The position numbers and the translations under genes were made by a program. DNA of 11,423 nucleotides. Origin: DASZOC01 sp035550975. GTDB taxonomy: Bacteria; Actinomycetota; CADDZG01; WHSQ01. The notes beneath the pieces are model-generated. The model had not been told where the DNA came from and ran no database searches. It saw nothing but the letters and a program-made list of their open reading frames with translations. The stretch spans positions 1-11,423 of the forward strand of contig DASZOC010000071.1 of NCBI GenBank assembly GCA_035550975.1. The letters are read 5' to 3'. Positions 1-6,977 of the stretch are shown here, piece by piece (position 1 is the first letter of the stretch; the number at the start of each line of letters is the position of its first letter).

Positions 1-16
1 GGCCGGCACGCCGGCC
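1..16 (-). terminator. Hairpin downstream of the RTX/module protein gene
   Basis: The first 16 bases form a perfect hairpin: GGCCGG, loop CACG, CCGGCC. It lies 36 bases beyond the minus-strand stop codon at 52-54, where a transcription terminator would be expected. The structure touches the window edge, so neither its full stem nor any following T-rich tract can be seen. Terminators without a U-tract are common in GC-rich actinobacteria. The role is inferred from position. Confidence 0.45.
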
Positions 17-51
17 CCTCGTCCGTTGGTGTCAGTCCGTGGTCGTTGCCC

Positions 52-3000
52 TCACTCGCAGCGTCGGAAGCGGTCGTTCCCGCCGCCGCTGCGGCATACG
101 TCGTTACCCGGCCCACCGTCCTGGAAGTCCCTGCCCGGCCCGCCGTTCAGGGCGTCATTGCCCTTGCCGCCGAAGAGGCGGTCGCGCTGCCAGCGCCCCC
201 GGAGCACGTCCTTGCCGCCACCGCCCTTGAGCAAGTCCGCGCCGCCGCCCCCGCGCAGGATGTCGTCTCCACCGGCTGCGTAGACCCGGTCCTTGCCGGC
301 GCCTCCAGCGAGCGTGTCCTCACCGATCGCACCGCGCAGCGTGTCGCCACCGGCGTTGCCGCGGAGGATGTCGTTGCCCCTGCCACCGGCCAGCAAGTCG
401 TCGCCGCCGCGCCCGATCAGGGTGTCCTTGCCACCGAGACCACAGATGACGTCGTCGCCGTCGGTGCCGCGGAGCGTGTCGGCACCGGGGGTGCCGACGA
501 TGACCTCGCCGCCGCCGCTACGCGCCGTGCGGGTCCCCTGGAAGAAGCCCTTGCAGGCACCACCACCAACGCGGTTACCTCGGGTCCACGTCTTCTCGAC
601 CGTGTCCGAGCAGCGCCCTGCCGGAGCACCCTGCGGGTCGCCCGCCGCGCGCTCACATTCGTCGGCATCGGGCTCGCCCTCGTTGGCGGCCGAGAGCGTG
701 CCGGTGATCCGCTGTGTCCCGGCGTCGTTCGAGGTCGTCGTCGCAGTGACCTGACCTTGCGAGTTCGTGGTGCGCTGCGTCGGGGTGGTGAAGTCGCCGG
801 GTCCGTCTTCGGTGAAGGTGACGCCTTCTCCTTGCGCGGGTTGCCCGTTCGCGTCGCGCACCGTGCATGTGACCGTGTGCTCCGTCCCCACGCGGTTGCT
901 CGCGGCGTCGGGATCACAGTCGATCGCGCGGCCGCGCGCCGCGGTCCACGTCTTGGTGGCGCTCGCCTGCGGGTCGTTGGTGTCGGGATCGTCGTTGTCC
1001 TCGTTCTCGTAGAACACCGTCACGAGGACCCTGCCGGTCCCGCTGGAGCCCTGTTGCGGCATCACGCGGACCCCGAACGTCACCTTGCCGTTCGCGTCCG
1101 TAGCCCGGTCGGCCTCGCCGCCGGTGGCGCCGTCACGGCCATCGCCGAGGTCACCGCGCGTCTCGTCGACGTCCGACGGGTTCGGCCCCTCGGTCTCGTC
1201 GGGACGACAGAACGACACGTGCGGCTCGTCGTTCGCAGTGGTGTTGTCGGAGCGTTCGTGGCGCTGCTCGACGTCGATCACGACGTTAGGCACGGGAGCA
1301 CCCGACGCATCCAACGCAGTGACGGTGAACGCGTTACAGCTTCCTACCGCCGCCGCATCGGTCTCGGGTGCGATCGTCAAGCGGCTGGGCACCGCCGACC
1401 AGTTCTTCTCCACGACGTCGGTGTCGTCGGGCTCCGAGGTGCGGCCGGGACCGGATGGAGCCGGTGTCCCCGTAGGAGTCGGACTCGGCGTCGGGCTTCC
1501 CCCGCCCTGCGTCGGCGTCGGGCTCGGGCTGGAGGTCCCCCCGCCGTCCGAGGGGCTCGGGCTCGCGGTACCGCCGCCGTTGGTCGGAGTGGGTGTCGGG
1601 CTGCTCGTCTGCTGCTGCGCGATCACCCGGCTCGAATCCTGCCGGCCCGAAGCGCTCTGGCCGCTCGCGGTGGGCGAACCGGTGGGACGAGGGGACGCCG
1701 TAGAGCCCGGTGTCGGCGACGCCTGCGGACCACCCGCGTTCTCGTCGCGCCCCTCCGTCGGATCCGCCTCCGCCGTCGCGTTGTTGCCGTCGGCATCTAT
1801 CCACGCGCGATACAGCGTGCGCCCGAACTGTTCGGTGGTGCCGATGCCTCCGGGTCCATGGGTGAACGAGCAGGACCCGTCGGCTCCCGTCGTGCAGGTG
1901 AAGTCCGGAGACGTCGGTGAGTTCGCGTTGTCGGGATCGTTCGGGCCCGTCGCCTCCACGTCGACCTGGGTGCCGGCGACACCGAAACCGGACGCATCGG
2001 TGCTGCGACACGTGACCGTATGCGCCGTCCGCGCGGGGTTCGTGTCGGCCTCCGGCTCGCAATCCAGTCGCCCGGCGATCCACGTCTTCTCGACCACGTC
2101 GGTGTTGTCCGGCTCGGTGATGTCGGTGCCTTCGATGCGGCCCTCGTCACGATCGGCCTCCGGCGTGGAGTTCGTGCGATCGAGGTCGATCCACGCGGTG
2201 TACACGGTGGTGCCGGAGTCGTTCGTCGTGCCGATGCCACCGGGCCCATGGACGATTGTGCACTGGCCGTTGCTCTGCGTGACGCAGCTGAAGTCGGGTG
2301 TCTCGAAGGACTCGGACCCGTCGGGGTCGTTCGCGCCGGCCGCTTCCACGTCGATCTCGGTATTGGCTGCGCGGTTGTTGTTGTTATCCCGCGCCTCGCA
2401 GATCACGTTGTGGGAGGTACCCGTCGGGTTGCGGTCGGTCTCGGGGTTGCAGTCGAGGCGGGATGCTCCCCACGTCTTGGTGACGACGTCGGTGCGATCC
2501 TGCTCGGGGATGGAGCCGGGTTCGGTCGTCTCGTCTTGACCCTCGAAGGCATCGCCTTCGAAGCTGCCGTGGGAGGGCGGGGACGCGGCGTGGTCGCCGT
2601 CTTCGTCGATCCACGCGCGGTAGGTCGTCGTGCCGGTGGCGTTCGTGTTGTTGCACGGTGCGGGACAAGTCGAAGTCCCGGTGCGAGCGTTACCGCCGGG
2701 ACCGTGGGTGAAGGTGCACTGCCCGTTCGCGTCGGTCGTGCAGTACCAGTCGGGGCTCGCCGGGCTGTTCCCGCCATCGGGATCGTTCGCGCCGGACGCC
2801 TCCATGTCGATGTGCGCACCCTGACGCGGCGTCCCATCGGTGTTCTGCGCGCTACAGGTGATCGTGTGCGTCGTCCCCGAGGGATTGACGTCGGTCTCGG
2901 GCGTGCAGTTCAAGGGGGCCGCGACCCACGTCTTCTCGACGACATCGGTGTTGTCATTGTCCTCATCGGCGCGAGCCTCGGCCGGGTCGCCCTCGAAGGT

Positions 3001-3930
3001 CCCGTGGGTCTTCGGGTTCGCAGCGTGGTTGCCGTCGCTGTCGATCCACGCTCGGTAGGAGGTCGTGCCTTCCTGCCGCGTGGTCCCGGTCCCTGCGGGA
3101 GTACCTCCTTGGCCATGCGTGAACCTGCACTGGCCGTTGGCGTCGGTCTCACAGGTGAAGTCGGGGTTGTTGGGCGTGTCGCCGTTGTCCGGGTCGTTCG
3201 CCCCGGTTGCCTCGGCATCGACGTTGGTCCCTTGGGCAAAGCCCCCGTACTGGTTGGTCGCAGTGCAGGTCACGGTGTGCGGGTCACCGGTGGGGTTCGT
3301 GTCGGTCTCGGGCTCGCAATCGAGCCTCGTCGCCCTGGCGTCGGCCGTCGACGACTGCCATGTCTTAGTAACGACATCGGTTGTGTCCGGTTCGTCGCCC
3401 AGTGGGCTCGGTCTCTGCTCGCTCGACGCGTCCCGCGGCTCGTCGGCATCCATCGGGTGGTCCTGGATCCATCCCCGGATCGTGTCCGTGCCGTTCCGCA
3501 GCCCCCTGTATTCCGGCATCCCACAGGACGTCTGGCCGGTCGGGATCGTGCACGTGCGGTCCGGCGTTCCGGGCGTGTCTCCATCGTTGCCCGGGTTGTT
3601 CGGGGGACCCGGGTCATTCGGGCCGGTGATCTCGAAGTTGACCACCACCGGGGATGTCGCGGCCTTCGTATTCGATGCAGTGTTCTGATTCGGGTTCACA
3701 TCGGGGCACGCGGGGGCGACCGCGGTGCCACCTGTCGTCCGCAGCGTCGCCGTGACTGTGTGGGTCGTCCCGGTGGGGTTCGTGTCGGTTTCGGGCTCGA
3801 GATCGAGACAGGAGTCGGGTGGGTGGTTCGCCTGGGCCGGCAGCGCCACGATGGCGAAGGTGCCGACGATCATGGTGAGTGCCATCAGGATGGCGAGGTT
3901 GCGCCGCGATGGCGTCCGAACAAAGCTCAT
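52..3930 (-). CDS. Secreted multi-module protein with seven Cys-rich Ig-like repeats and a C-terminal RTX calcium-binding domain
   Basis: This encodes 1292 residues starting at ATG 3930, preceded by a purine-rich GGGGGGA tract about 7 bases upstream. An in-frame GTG at 3963 would add 11 residues but places that tract inside the gene, so I prefer 3930. Residues 1-34 are a Sec signal peptide (RTPSRR, hydrophobic core, PAQA then NH). Seven modules begin near residues 42, 203, 340, 492, 622, 851 and 1003. Modules 2-5 follow one plan: L-[DN]-C-x-PE-[TA]-D at the start, a second Cys in a TVTC-like strand, an NDPD loop, a C-x(7)-C pair, YxAWID, and TDVV[ET]K[TN]W at the end. Module 7 resembles bacterial Ig-like (Big_1/invasin) domains. 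Residues 1146-1289 are 16 RTX nonapeptides, which bind calcium in known relatives. No sortase motif, C-terminal membrane segment or catalytic motif is visible. I infer an extracellular structural or adhesive protein. The exact function is unknown. Confidence 0.9.
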   Translation of the reverse strand: MSFVRTPSRRNLAILMALTMIVGTFAIVALPAQANHPPDSCLDLEPETDTNPTGTTHTVTATLRTTGGTAVAPACPDVNPNQNTASNTKAATSPVVVNFEITGPNDPGPPNNPGNDGDTPGTPDRTCTIPTGQTSCGMPEYRGLRNGTDTIRGWIQDHPMDADEPRDASSEQRPSPLGDEPDTTDVVTKTWQSSTADARATRLDCEPETDTNPTGDPHTVTCTATNQYGGFAQGTNVDAEATGANDPDNGDTPNNPDFTCETDANGQCRFTHGQGGTPAGTGTTRQEGTTSYRAWIDSDGNHAANPKTHGTFEGDPAEARADEDNDNTDVVEKTWVAAPLNCTPETDVNPSGTTHTITCSAQNTDGTPRQGAHIDMEASGANDPDGGNSPASPDWYCTTDANGQCTFTHGPGGNARTGTSTCPAPCNNTNATGTTTYRAWIDEDGDHAASPPSHGSFEGDAFEGQDETTEPGSIPEQDRTDVVTKTWGASRLDCNPETDRNPTGTSHNVICEARDNNNNRAANTEIDVEAAGANDPDGSESFETPDFSCVTQSNGQCTIVHGPGGIGTTNDSGTTVYTAWIDLDRTNSTPEADRDEGRIEGTDITEPDNTDVVEKTWIAGRLDCEPEADTNPARTAHTVTCRSTDASGFGVAGTQVDVEATGPNDPDNANSPTSPDFTCTTGADGSCSFTHGPGGIGTTEQFGRTLYRAWIDADGNNATAEADPTEGRDENAGGPQASPTPGSTASPRPTGSPTASGQSASGRQDSSRVIAQQQTSSPTPTPTNGGGTASPSPSDGGGTSSPSPTPTQGGGSPTPSPTPTGTPAPSGPGRTSEPDDTDVVEKNWSAVPSRLTIAPETDAAAVGSCNAFTVTALDASGAPVPNVVIDVEQRHERSDNTTANDEPHVSFCRPDETEGPNPSDVDETRGDLGDGRDGATGGEADRATDANGKVTFGVRVMPQQGSSGTGRVLVTVFYENEDNDDPDTNDPQASATKTWTAARGRAIDCDPDAASNRVGTEHTVTCTVRDANGQPAQGEGVTFTEDGPGDFTTPTQRTTNSQGQVTATTTSNDAGTQRITGTLSAANEGEPDADECERAAGDPQGAPAGRCSDTVEKTWTRGNRVGGGACKGFFQGTRTARSGGGEVIVGTPGADTLRGTDGDDVICGLGGKDTLIGRGGDDLLAGGRGNDILRGNAGGDTLRGAIGEDTLAGGAGKDRVYAAGGDDILRGGGGADLLKGGGGKDVLRGRWQRDRLFGGKGNDALNGGPGRDFQDGGPGNDVCRSGGGNDRFRRCE
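64..495 (-). repeat. Sixteen in-phase RTX nonapeptide repeats (27 bp each)
   Basis: The last 144 residues before the terminal RCE divide exactly into 16 nine-residue units of the form G-G-x-G-x-D-x-[LI]-x, the hemolysin-type calcium-binding repeat. Asp at position 6 is present in all 16 units. Only unit 12 (GRWQRDRLF) loses the central Gly. Units 2 and 15 carry Cys, and a third Cys is in the final RCE, so a disulfide could tie the ends of the parallel beta-roll. In known RTX proteins the repeats fold on meeting millimolar extracellular calcium. Here an N-terminal Sec signal replaces the usual type I secretion signal. Confidence 0.93.
586..3807 (-). repeat. Seven diverged ~110-230-residue modules (Cys-rich Ig-like array)
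   Basis: Tandem protein modules start at nucleotides 3807, 3324, 2913, 2457, 2067, 1380 and 924 (minus strand), and each ends in a TDVVEKTW-like strand. Modules 2-5 are closest to each other. Module 1 shifts its first Cys and has GWI in place of AWI. Module 3 has an extra TCPAPC insert. Module 6 starts LTIAPETD without the first Cys and lacks YRAWID. Module 7 is the most Big_1-like. The DNA is clearly diverged between copies, so this is an old protein-level duplication rather than a recent DNA expansion. The regular Cys pairs suggest disulfides formed outside the cell. Confidence 0.85.
1438..1734 (-). repeat. Ser/Pro/Thr/Gly-rich linker inside module 5
   Basis: Residues 733-831 of the 1292-residue protein are low complexity: SPTP, PSPTPT and GGGT/GGGS motifs, with a short QQQ-containing stretch in the middle. 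Such stretches are flexible, often O-glycosylated spacers in secreted actinobacterial proteins. The linker lies between the YRAWID strand and the terminal TDVVEKNW strand of module 5, in the acidic loop that is only about 15-35 residues long in the sister modules. Confidence 0.85.
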
Positions 3931-4009
3931 GTGTGGGTCCCCCCAGGTCTGGTCAGGTCTCACCTATCAATAACGACGCGCCACTGCTAAGAGTTGCCAG
4001 AGCTTACAA

Positions 4010-4035
4010 GGGGCCGGACCCGAAGGCCCGGCCCC
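4010..4035 (-). terminator. Hairpin after the 736-residue secreted protein gene
   Basis: GGGGCCGG (4010-4017) pairs with CCGGCCCC (4028-4035). After one A/C mismatch, two further C-G pairs close on a CGAA loop. It begins 28 bases past the TAA at 4064-4066 of the upstream minus-strand gene and precedes the start at 3930 of the next. No T-tract follows on the minus strand. A terminator or attenuator role is inferred, and it implies that the RTX/module gene has its own promoter. The remaining gap to 3930 is comparatively AT-rich around 3963-4008 and has a CAGGTCT direct repeat (3944-3950 and 3954-3960, spaced one helical turn). I cannot assign a confident -10/-35 pair. Confidence 0.55.
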
Positions 4036-4063
4036 TGCAGATGTGCCTGGTTGCTCGGCCCGC

Positions 4064-6274
4064 TTAGCGGGGGTTGATCGTCGCCTTCCGGCTGAAGCCC
4101 TTGATGTGATCGTCGTCCTGCTTCGGCCAGATCACGCGGAACGTGCGGCGGTTGAAGTCCGCTTCTACGACGAACCGATAGCGCGACCGGTGGTTCAGCT
4201 GATCGCGCTGGACACGGACCCACCGGGTGCCCTTCTTGCGCTGGAGCACCACCTTGTCTCCTTTGTGGTTCGGCGTGACCTTGCCGAGGATGCGGATGGT
4301 CGCGCCTCGGAACGGCCGTGCCTGGCTCGGTGTCAGACCGACCTTGACGCGGATCAGGACCGCCGTCGCGCTCGAGCTCGCTTCGTCACAGGGCCCGTTC
4401 GCGGGAGCGACGGCCTGGTAGTCGGCGCTGTTCCTTGGGCGCGTCTCGATGCTGTAACTGCCGTTCTGGTCGGTCGCGGTCGTGCGGAACTCGCGGAACT
4501 CGTTCGTCCCGTGGACGCGACGCCTGATCTCTACGACCTCGTCGTCCTGGCACTCGGGATTGTCGGACTGGATCTGCCCCGACAGGGTCACCGTGCCACC
4601 GACGCGCATGCGGTTCTTGTCGGCCTCGACCGTGATCGAGCGGTTGCTGCCGGGTGTTTGGGTGGGTGTCGGGCTCCCACTGGGCCGGGGAGCACACTGC
4701 GTGACCTCGGGCCCCAGCTCGGTCGGCTCCGGCGTGGGTGTCGACCCACCGCCGGGCGATCCACTAGGAGATCCCGATGGTGACCCGGACGGCGAGCCCG
4801 AAGGGGAACCCGACGGTGACCCGCTACCGCTCGGTGTGGGCGAAGGAGACCCCGATGGGGTCCACGAGATCGAGCCACGCCCGCTCGCTTCCTCGGTGCA
4901 CCACTGATCGTCGTCGTCACGGTCGTTCCAGACCGCGAACTCGGTACGGCCCTGGTCGGGGCTGAACAGCTGGAAGCGGAACTGTCCCAGGTTGCTGGTC
5001 CCGGCGGGCAGCGACTCGATGTGTTTCGTGTCGGGGTTGCCGGGCGCGTACTCGTGCTGGCCCTGTGTCCCGCCGCCGCCGGTGCCCTCGCAGTCACGCG
5101 CCGTCTCCGGCCCGGTGTGAGCCTTGTCCGGTGGCTGGTGGGAAGACGAGTTGTTACCGGAGTCGTCGAACAGAAGCGCGTCAGTCGGGCCCTTCGCGTG
5201 GACGTCGACCAGCGCTCCCGCGACCTTCGCACCGTTCTGGTCGAGGACCGTGGCCGTGACGACGTCGGCGCACGCACCGCCAGGCTTGTCCGCCTGCGCG
5301 GCGGGCTCGATCCGGATCGACGTCGGCTCCTGGAGGTAAGGGAAGACGCGGTGAGCATCACCCGAGCCCGGAACCAACTGCGCCGCGGTCGGGGATGCGA
5401 CCGCAGCGACTCCCGTCACGGTCGAGGGGTCGTCGGCGGCGGCGAGAACGCACCTGATGGAGTTCTTCCCGTCGGATGCGCGCGATGAGCTGCCACACGC
5501 CGTCCACGCGGGCTCCTGACCCGGCGGTGTCTTCGTGTAGGAGACGTTGACGGTGGCGGTACCGGTGCTGGTGGACGGCGGCGCTAACGCTGCGCTCGAG
5601 GTGACATCGACGATCGTGTGGAAGGCCGTCGCACCCGGGGGCCGGAAGAATCCCGCGGCAGATCCGTTCGGCGGCGCCGTGATCTCTACGGTTTCGGCCT
5701 GCGGGTCGTTGAGGCTGTCGGCGTTGTTGACCGTGGCGTTGATCTCGTCGCGATCTACCTCCACGGTGCCGCTGTAGAGGATGGCCTTGAGCGTGTAGGA
5801 GCCTTCCGAGAGGGTGCTGATGTTCCAGTTGATGTCGAACGTGTCGGTCTCACCGACGCGCGGTGCGATACCGATCGATACCTCGTTGTTGCTGCCCTGC
5901 TGGTATTTGAACTCGACCACCGGATTCGGCGGGACCTCGCGGGCGACCGCGACGAGGTGGTAGGTCGTGTCCGTCCCGTCGTTCTTCGCGCTGATCACAC
6001 GGCTGTGCCCCGACGGGTTCAGCCACTGGATCCCTTTGATGCCCGTGGGCGAGGGGCTGGGCGACGCGCTACCGGAGGGGCTGCCCGATCCCGAGGGACT
6101 CCCGGACCCCGACGGGGTTGCGCTGCCGGACGGCGAGCCCGTCGTCTGCAGCGCCGCCGGCATCTGGCCGAAAGAGATCCCGGGGGCCGCTACCGCGACC
6201 ATCGCGAAGAGGACGAAACAGGCGATCATCGCTCGCGCGGCGTTCCGCTGGCGCTTGGTCTCGGTAGGGCTCAC
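4064..6274 (-). CDS. Secreted multi-domain Ig-like surface protein with Ser/Gly/Pro linkers and a basic C-terminus
   Basis: This encodes 736 residues from a GTG at 6274, chosen because GGGAGG lies 8 bases upstream and the N-terminus is an ideal signal peptide (KRQR, then a core at about residues 15-31, cleavage probably near 36-43). Residues 45-78 are a GSPSGS spacer. About 79-185 and 193-310 look like beta-sandwich domains. About 319-470 is a Big_1-like module (VTATVLDQNGAKVAGALVDV) related to the modules of the downstream gene. Residues 473-545 are a second Ser/Gly/Pro spacer. Residues 546-645 and 646-736 are two further Ig-like domains, the first with a Cys pair (575, 629). The last 90 residues are rich in Arg and Lys. 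No sortase signal, transmembrane anchor or enzyme motif is visible. The protein probably sits on the cell wall or is released. The substrate or partner is unknown, and expression with the neighbouring gene is plausible but not shown. Confidence 0.88.
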   Translation of the reverse strand: MSPTETKRQRNAARAMIACFVLFAMVAVAAPGISFGQMPAALQTTGSPSGSATPSGSGSPSGSGSPSGSASPSPSPTGIKGIQWLNPSGHSRVISAKNDGTDTTYHLVAVAREVPPNPVVEFKYQQGSNNEVSIGIAPRVGETDTFDINWNISTLSEGSYTLKAILYSGTVEVDRDEINATVNNADSLNDPQAETVEITAPPNGSAAGFFRPPGATAFHTIVDVTSSAALAPPSTSTGTATVNVSYTKTPPGQEPAWTACGSSSRASDGKNSIRCVLAAADDPSTVTGVAAVASPTAAQLVPGSGDAHRVFPYLQEPTSIRIEPAAQADKPGGACADVVTATVLDQNGAKVAGALVDVHAKGPTDALLFDDSGNNSSSHQPPDKAHTGPETARDCEGTGGGGTQGQHEYAPGNPDTKHIESLPAGTSNLGQFRFQLFSPDQGRTEFAVWNDRDDDDQWCTEEASGRGSISWTPSGSPSPTPSGSGSPSGSPSGSPSGSPSGSPSGSPGGGSTPTPEPTELGPEVTQCAPRPSGSPTPTQTPGSNRSITVEADKNRMRVGGTVTLSGQIQSDNPECQDDEVVEIRRRVHGTNEFREFRTTATDQNGSYSIETRPRNSADYQAVAPANGPCDEASSSATAVLIRVKVGLTPSQARPFRGATIRILGKVTPNHKGDKVVLQRKKGTRWVRVQRDQLNHRSRYRFVVEADFNRRTFRVIWPKQDDDHIKGFSRKATINPR
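4745..4858 (-). repeat. Short tandem repeat encoding (SGSP)n
   Basis: Residues 473-510 of the 736-residue protein are almost entirely Ser, Gly and Pro in an SGSP/PSGS four-residue (12-base) rhythm, uninterrupted from about residue 481 to 507. Synonymous codons vary between units, so the unit is not identical at DNA level, but slippage or recombination could change its length. It separates the Big_1-like module from the C-terminal domains and acts as a flexible spacer. Confidence 0.8.
6041..6142 (-). repeat. N-terminal Ser/Gly/Pro spacer repeat
   Basis: Residues 45-78, just after the signal peptide, repeat the SGSGSP/PSGS pattern and end in SPSPSPTG before the first folded domain. The composition matches the second spacer of the same protein, which suggests both come from the same kind of low-complexity expansion. 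Confidence 0.75.
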
Positions 6275-6322
6275 TACGGGTACCTCCCAGGGTCGGTTGC
6301 GGTCGCGCGCGGCGCTCGGCGC

Positions 6323-6351
6323 GGCGTTACCTACTTAAACGCCCGCAAACC
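6323..6351 (-). promoter_or_regulatory. Candidate promoter and inverted repeat upstream of the 736-residue protein gene
   Basis: On the minus strand GGTTT (6351-6347) is followed after 14 bases by AGGTAA (6332-6327), which resembles the GGTTT/GGGTAT pattern of sigma-F/sigma-B-type promoters. The -10 part overlaps an inverted repeat, GGCGTT (6323-6328) and AACGCC (6338-6343). The predicted transcript would have a leader of about 45-50 bases. Two -10 positions differ from consensus, so this is tentative. The rest of the 219-base gap (6275-6493) is very GC-rich, and I see nothing else in it that I would call. Confidence 0.3.
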
Positions 6352-6493
6352 GAGAGAAGTCGCGCTTCATCGACCATACCGCGAGCCGTGGCGAGGCAAA
6401 CCGGCCGCAGGCGCTGCGAAGCGGTGCGAGCGCGGCGGCAACGGAGGCGCGGCGCGCGAACAAGCGTGGCTGCGTGCGGGAGCGGTACGGGTG

Positions 6494-6778
6494 CTAGGAG
6501 GCGCGGCGGGCGCGGGCGCGGCGGCGCTTCAGCGACGCCCGCTCCTTGTCGGTCAAGCCTCCCCAGATCCCGTATTTCTGGTTGGTGTCCATGGAGAACT
6601 CCAGGCACGGCTCGATCACGGGACAGCGGGCGCAGATCGCCTTCGCGTGGGCCTCACGGGCCTGACGCTCGAGCTCCGACTCGCCGAAGTCCTCGCCGAA
6701 GAACAAGATGTTGTCGAGCTCCCGGCAGGCAGCATCCTCCTGCCAGTCCATCTGCTCGGGGGCGTCCATCAAGGACAT
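6494..6778 (-). CDS. WhiB-family iron-sulfur transcriptional regulator
   Basis: This encodes 94 residues, starting at ATG 6778 behind a near-perfect AAGGAGGG ribosome binding site. Four Cys at 18, 49, 52 and 58 (C-x30-C-x2-C-x5-C) are the ligands of the [4Fe-4S] cluster typical of Wbl proteins. The N-terminal WQEDAAC, the GIWGG turn at 70-74 and the basic tail KRRRARARR complete the family pattern. WhiB proteins usually act with the primary sigma factor region 4 to control genes for development, redox stress or envelope functions. The tail contacts DNA. Length is normal. I cannot assign it to a numbered WhiB subclass. The C18-C49 loop is a few residues longer than in the WhiB proteins I can recall. 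It stands 219 bases upstream of a secreted-protein gene in the same direction and is divergent from the CsbD gene. Targets are unknown. Confidence 0.97.
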   Translation of the reverse strand: MSLMDAPEQMDWQEDAACRELDNILFFGEDFGESELERQAREAHAKAICARCPVIEPCLEFSMDTNQKYGIWGGLTDKERASLKRRRARARRAS

Positions 6779-6791
6779 GCTCCCTCCTTAG

Positions 6792-6841
6792 GGATAGTGC
6801 GAAAGTGAAACGAAAGGATGGTGCGAACGCTGTTGTCGCAC
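6792..6841. promoter_or_regulatory. Direct and inverted GTGCGA boxes upstream of whiB-like gene
   Basis: A 12-base element GGAT[AG]GTGCGAA occurs at 6792-6803 and 6816-6827, 24 bases apart. The second copy also forms an inverted repeat with TCGCAC at 6836-6841 (six-base arms, nine-base spacer). All three boxes are 14-63 bases upstream of the WhiB start, where an operator would act. I could not place a convincing -10/-35 pair for this gene. Binding by WhiB itself or another regulator is inference. Confidence 0.4.
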
Positions 6842-6950
6842 TTCAAACAGGGTAACGACCGGGTCAAGTCCGCTATTCCTGTGGTCGATTTGCCCCGCCG
6901 AGGACCTCCAGAAACCCGCGTCGTCCGACCGGCCCTCCGAGACCGGCTGG

Positions 6951-6977
6951 GTTTGCCTGCTTCGGTGGTCGGGGAAC
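6951..6977 (+). promoter_or_regulatory. Sigma-B-like promoter of the csbD-type gene
   Basis: GTTT at 6951-6954 is followed after 17 bases by GGGAAC at 6972-6977, close to the GTTT/GGGWAT pattern of general-stress sigma-B/sigma-F promoters. Transcription would start near 6984, giving a leader of about 34 bases that contains the ribosome binding site. csbD of Bacillus is a known sigma-B target, so motif and gene agree. This is a visual match only. Confidence 0.5.

Noticed and set aside
64..495. 27-bp periodic repeat that could be read as a CRISPR array or minisatellite
   Set aside because: The period equals nine codons of RTX protein, there are no spacers, and the units differ freely at synonymous positions.
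52..3930. Calling the RTX protein a toxin or hemolysin
   Set aside because: RTX repeats only show calcium binding. No toxin domain, acyltransferase or type I exporter is visible.
3931..3963. Upstream GTG start (3963) for the RTX/module gene
   Set aside because: The extra 11 residues place Asp and Trp before the signal peptide and cover the GGGGGGA ribosome binding site that serves ATG 3930.
46..3990. Long plus-strand open frames (46-1920, 2020-3990, 1085-2539) opposite the RTX/module gene
   Set aside because: Their products are low-complexity Arg/Val/Gly mixtures with no domain or signal. They are antisense shadows produced by GC-rich codons, and the minus strand carries a signal peptide, repeats and RTX units.
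6388..6855. Plus-strand 155-residue ORF across the WhiB gene
   Set aside because: An Arg-rich shadow; the opposite strand has all WhiB cysteines and an ideal ribosome binding site.
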